From contig JAAMXP010000592.1 of assembly GCA_019693395.1 (NCBI GenBank), positions 1-21,393 of the forward strand: a stretch of 21,393 bases of DNA, given 5' to 3'. The translations under genes and the position numbers were made by a program. This DNA comes from Ettlia oleoabundans (taxonomy: Eukaryota; Chlorophyta; Chlorophyceae; Chlamydomonadales). Shown here one piece after another: positions 19,144-21,393 of this stretch; within the stretch, counting starts at the first letter, position 1, and each line of letters opens with the position of its first letter. The notes under the pieces were generated by a model. It was not told the DNA's origin. It was given only the letters and a program-made list of their open reading frames with translations, and made no database searches.

Positions 19144-21312
19144 TTAAAGCTGGAACTTGCGCCGGCTGGTGTCCTGCTCCCCGGGCTTGTAGACCCACTC
19201 AAACTCGCCACCCTTGCTGTTGAAAGTGCCCTTCTGCAGGCTCTGCAGCTTGAGAGTAAACCGAGGCCCAATTTCCTGCACCCAACAACCAGTCAATACA
19301 GAGGAGGAGCCAGGGTTCAACAAAAGCAGAGCGGGATTTAGAACTGCGCAGCACCAACTAGGTAGCGGCACCCAGACCTGTGCCCAAGTTGCTGCCTGTC
19401 AGCCAATGCCCACCTGTAGCCGCGCCTTGACCATGTTAATTTTCTCTTTCTTCCCCTTCTCCTTCTTCTGCCGCTCCTCAAAAATGTAGCGGTGGTGGCG
19501 GAAGAAGATGAAGTCGCGCTGGTTGTGAAAGGTTACCACGCGGCGCCCTCGGAACGTGGGATCTTGATGGAACAGACTGGCAAACATGCGACCCACACGG
19601 TGCCCCAACCGCGTGTCAAAGTTGTTAAGCACCAGCTCAGGGCGATGGCTGGTGGCACGCGCGTGGCCCTGCAGGTGACGCACGCAGCAAGAGCAGCGAA
19701 CTAAGGCAGCAGTTGAAGATGAACTAAGCGGGCTTCAAGCCCAAGTCTTATGCCCTTTGTTTTGGTGCTGCCTATATTCATGCAACACCTCTGTGCTGCC
19801 ACTTGCTGATAAGCTGCTTGCTCAAGTTTTAAAGGCAGCAACCACAAACCCTCCCCGCAGCCAGCTTCTGGGTAGAACCCCCCCACCGCTTAGCTTTGAA
19901 CCCCTCCAGGCTACACAGACAAGCCAGCCAGCCAGCCAGCCAGCTCAGCCCACCTTTATTCCATCTGACAGCACCAGGTTGCTGAGCCGGAACTGCGCGG
20001 TCGGGCCATCCGGCAGGTGCACCAGCAACATGCCGTTGATCTGCTTGCGATCCTCATTAAATACCTGCGAGTTGGCGAATGGGTAGGAGGATAAAAAAAG
20101 TGCAGTGCTAGGGCAGGAGACAGACAGAGGGTAATGGGGGCGAGGGCGACACACAGGAAGGAAAGTGCATTAAGCGGAGCAACAATAAGTGTCGGCACGT
20201 GAACAGGCATCCAAGCATATGAGCATGCCGCTGGTTGGAACGAGCCTTTAGCTCCCGCCATGCCCGCTGGCGAGTGCCGCAGGGCACAACTGCACCAAAC
20301 TGGCGCAGGTGCCTTTGCTGCCCACTGCTCCAGTTTGTAGCCTTCGCGTGCTGCTGTGGCATCCCACCCGCCCCTCACCATGAGGTCTGTGAAATCTCGG
20401 TTCTTGGCGTAATCTACAATTTTCTTTAGCGGGTAGCCCTGCCGCTTGTAGTACGTTGCACACGGCAGCACCTGTAAGCAACAACAGCACAGAAGAGGAG
20501 CCATGGTAAATTGCAAGCTTGAAGCCAAGTTGCTTCACTGCAGCGTGTGCTGCTGGAGGGCTGCGCCCTCCCGCTTGCCAAACGCACTGCCCACAGTTGC
20601 AGCAGTTGGATGCAACACTTGACATGGTACCAGTTGCGTCACTGCCACCGAGCATGAATGGAGCAGGAAAGTGTGCAGTTTAATGCGTGCTGCTGCAAGA
20701 GCAGCTGAGCAGTGTGTGTCGCTGCAGCTCCAACTTCCGATGTCGCCCACCAGCGGAACTCGTGCAGCTCTGCAAAAGCTAAATGACAGGCGGCAGTACC
20801 ATCGTACCTCCAGCAGCTCTGAGATGAAGCGGTACATCAGGCCTGTGACCTTGTAGCTGGTGGTGATCAGCACGTTGGGTGGGCGCACGCGCTTGAAGTG
20901 CTCCGCAAACTCGTCCTGGTCCTCATCTGCGAGCAGAAACAAAGAAAGAAGTTTGTTTCATCCCTTTTTATATATTTCTCCTTATATATCTCCTTTTCGA
21001 CAAAAAGAGTTGCATCGGGCTGACGAGCGGGCACGGTGAGAGAGACGTATCAGGCAGGGCAGACATGCAGGATGGCATGTTGGCGCCACCCTACTGTTGC
21101 AGCGCCTCTAAACTCGCAAGGACAGCAGGCATTTACATGCTGGATGCATACACCATGCCCAAGCAACGGCAACAACTGCCAGATGTCCTTATAAATGCAA
21201 TGCTTGTTTTCAAGCTGTGCTGTTCAACAGCAAGGGCCTACTTGCCTGCCGCCACCTCTGCATCATCAGGCTGCACTGTCGTCTCATCCTTCTCCCGCGT
21301 GTTCTCTATCGT
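19144..21312 (-). CDS. RPF1: Ribosome production factor 1 (Brix domain), 5' end outside the window
   Basis: RPF1 is a nucleolar factor needed for 60S subunit assembly and pre-rRNA processing. The visible exons are 21246-21312, 20808-20926, 20379-20471, 19954-20064, 19414-19668 and 19144-19275. They join in frame and cover the Brix domain to the natural C-terminus. Landmarks in order are [138 protein letters not shown] and the ending [10 protein letters not shown], close to animal RPF1 (DTSRRKFHL). A Lys/Glu-rich insert ([14 protein letters not shown]) precedes the final exon. The first visible intron begins with GC (GCA G/GCAAGT, GC at 21245-21244); reading on instead meets TAG at once. The N-terminal basic region lies beyond base 21393 or in unseen exons. 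Confidence 0.93.
19922..19944 (+). repeat. (AGCC)5 short tandem repeat
   Basis: Five AGCC units plus a partial sixth sit just inside the RPF1 intron, about 10 nt downstream (on the - strand) of the donor at 19953. This close to the 5' splice site, length change could affect splicing. The motif is related to the CAGC run at 13054. Confidence 0.9.
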
Positions 21313-21379
21313 CTGCAGTCACACAAGTTCAAGTCAGCGTCTATGGTTGCAAGAAATGCAATAACCCCTAATGGCTGCA

Positions 21380-21393
21380 GGGGGGGGGGGGGG
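21380..21393. repeat. Run of 14 G at the right edge
   Basis: The window ends in an uninterrupted G homopolymer following GGCTGCA. It may be a true poly-G tract that stopped the assembly at a contig end, or a sequencing artefact. Confidence 0.9.

Overview
This window is ordinary protein-coding nuclear DNA from a eukaryote, most likely a green alga (Chlorophyta, perhaps a trebouxiophyte). Every recognisable gene is cut into small exons (about 40-580 nt) by short spliceosomal introns. Exons rejoin in frame at consensus splice sites and give plant/algal-type proteins. Two genes carry plastid-style N-termini, and one protein is the plant-type methylthioadenosine nucleosidase with its characteristic C-terminus. 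I saw no bacterial operon structure, mobile element, rRNA, tRNA or CRISPR array. The species assignment is an inference.

Layout, left to right: (i) a possible 3' end of an upstream + strand gene at 1-132; (ii) acyl-protein thioesterase/carboxylesterase, +, 575-3092, 8 exons; (iii) a conserved plastid-targeted protein, possibly DUF7148-like, -, 3689-4571, 2 exons; (iv) chloroplast phosphoglycolate phosphatase, -, 5080-8067, 9 exons; (v) LSM3, +, 8377-9056, 3 exons, divergent from (iv) across a 309-bp shared upstream region; (vi) 5'-methylthioadenosine nucleosidase, -, 9626-12346, 9 exons; (vii) an unrecognised gene, -, about 12721-14543, with an unresolved 3' end; (viii) an FCP1/CPL-like HAD phosphatase, -, 15049-18804, 13 exons; (ix) ribosome production factor 1 (Brix domain), -, 19144-21312, whose 5' exons lie outside the window. 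The window ends in a run of 14 G.

The genes do not form a pathway. They are housekeeping functions: protein depalmitoylation, photorespiration, U6 snRNP/mRNA decay, methionine salvage, probable RNA polymerase II CTD dephosphorylation and 60S ribosome assembly. I found no undescribed multi-gene system.

The most notable signal is in the introns. About 6 or 7 of the 46 introns I could place start with GC rather than GT, spread over six genes. One of these GC splice sites lies inside a 71-bp tandem duplication that copies the exon-intron junction. Another GC intron carries a perfect 36-bp tandem duplication. The unrecognised gene at 12721-14543 is the main candidate for something new.
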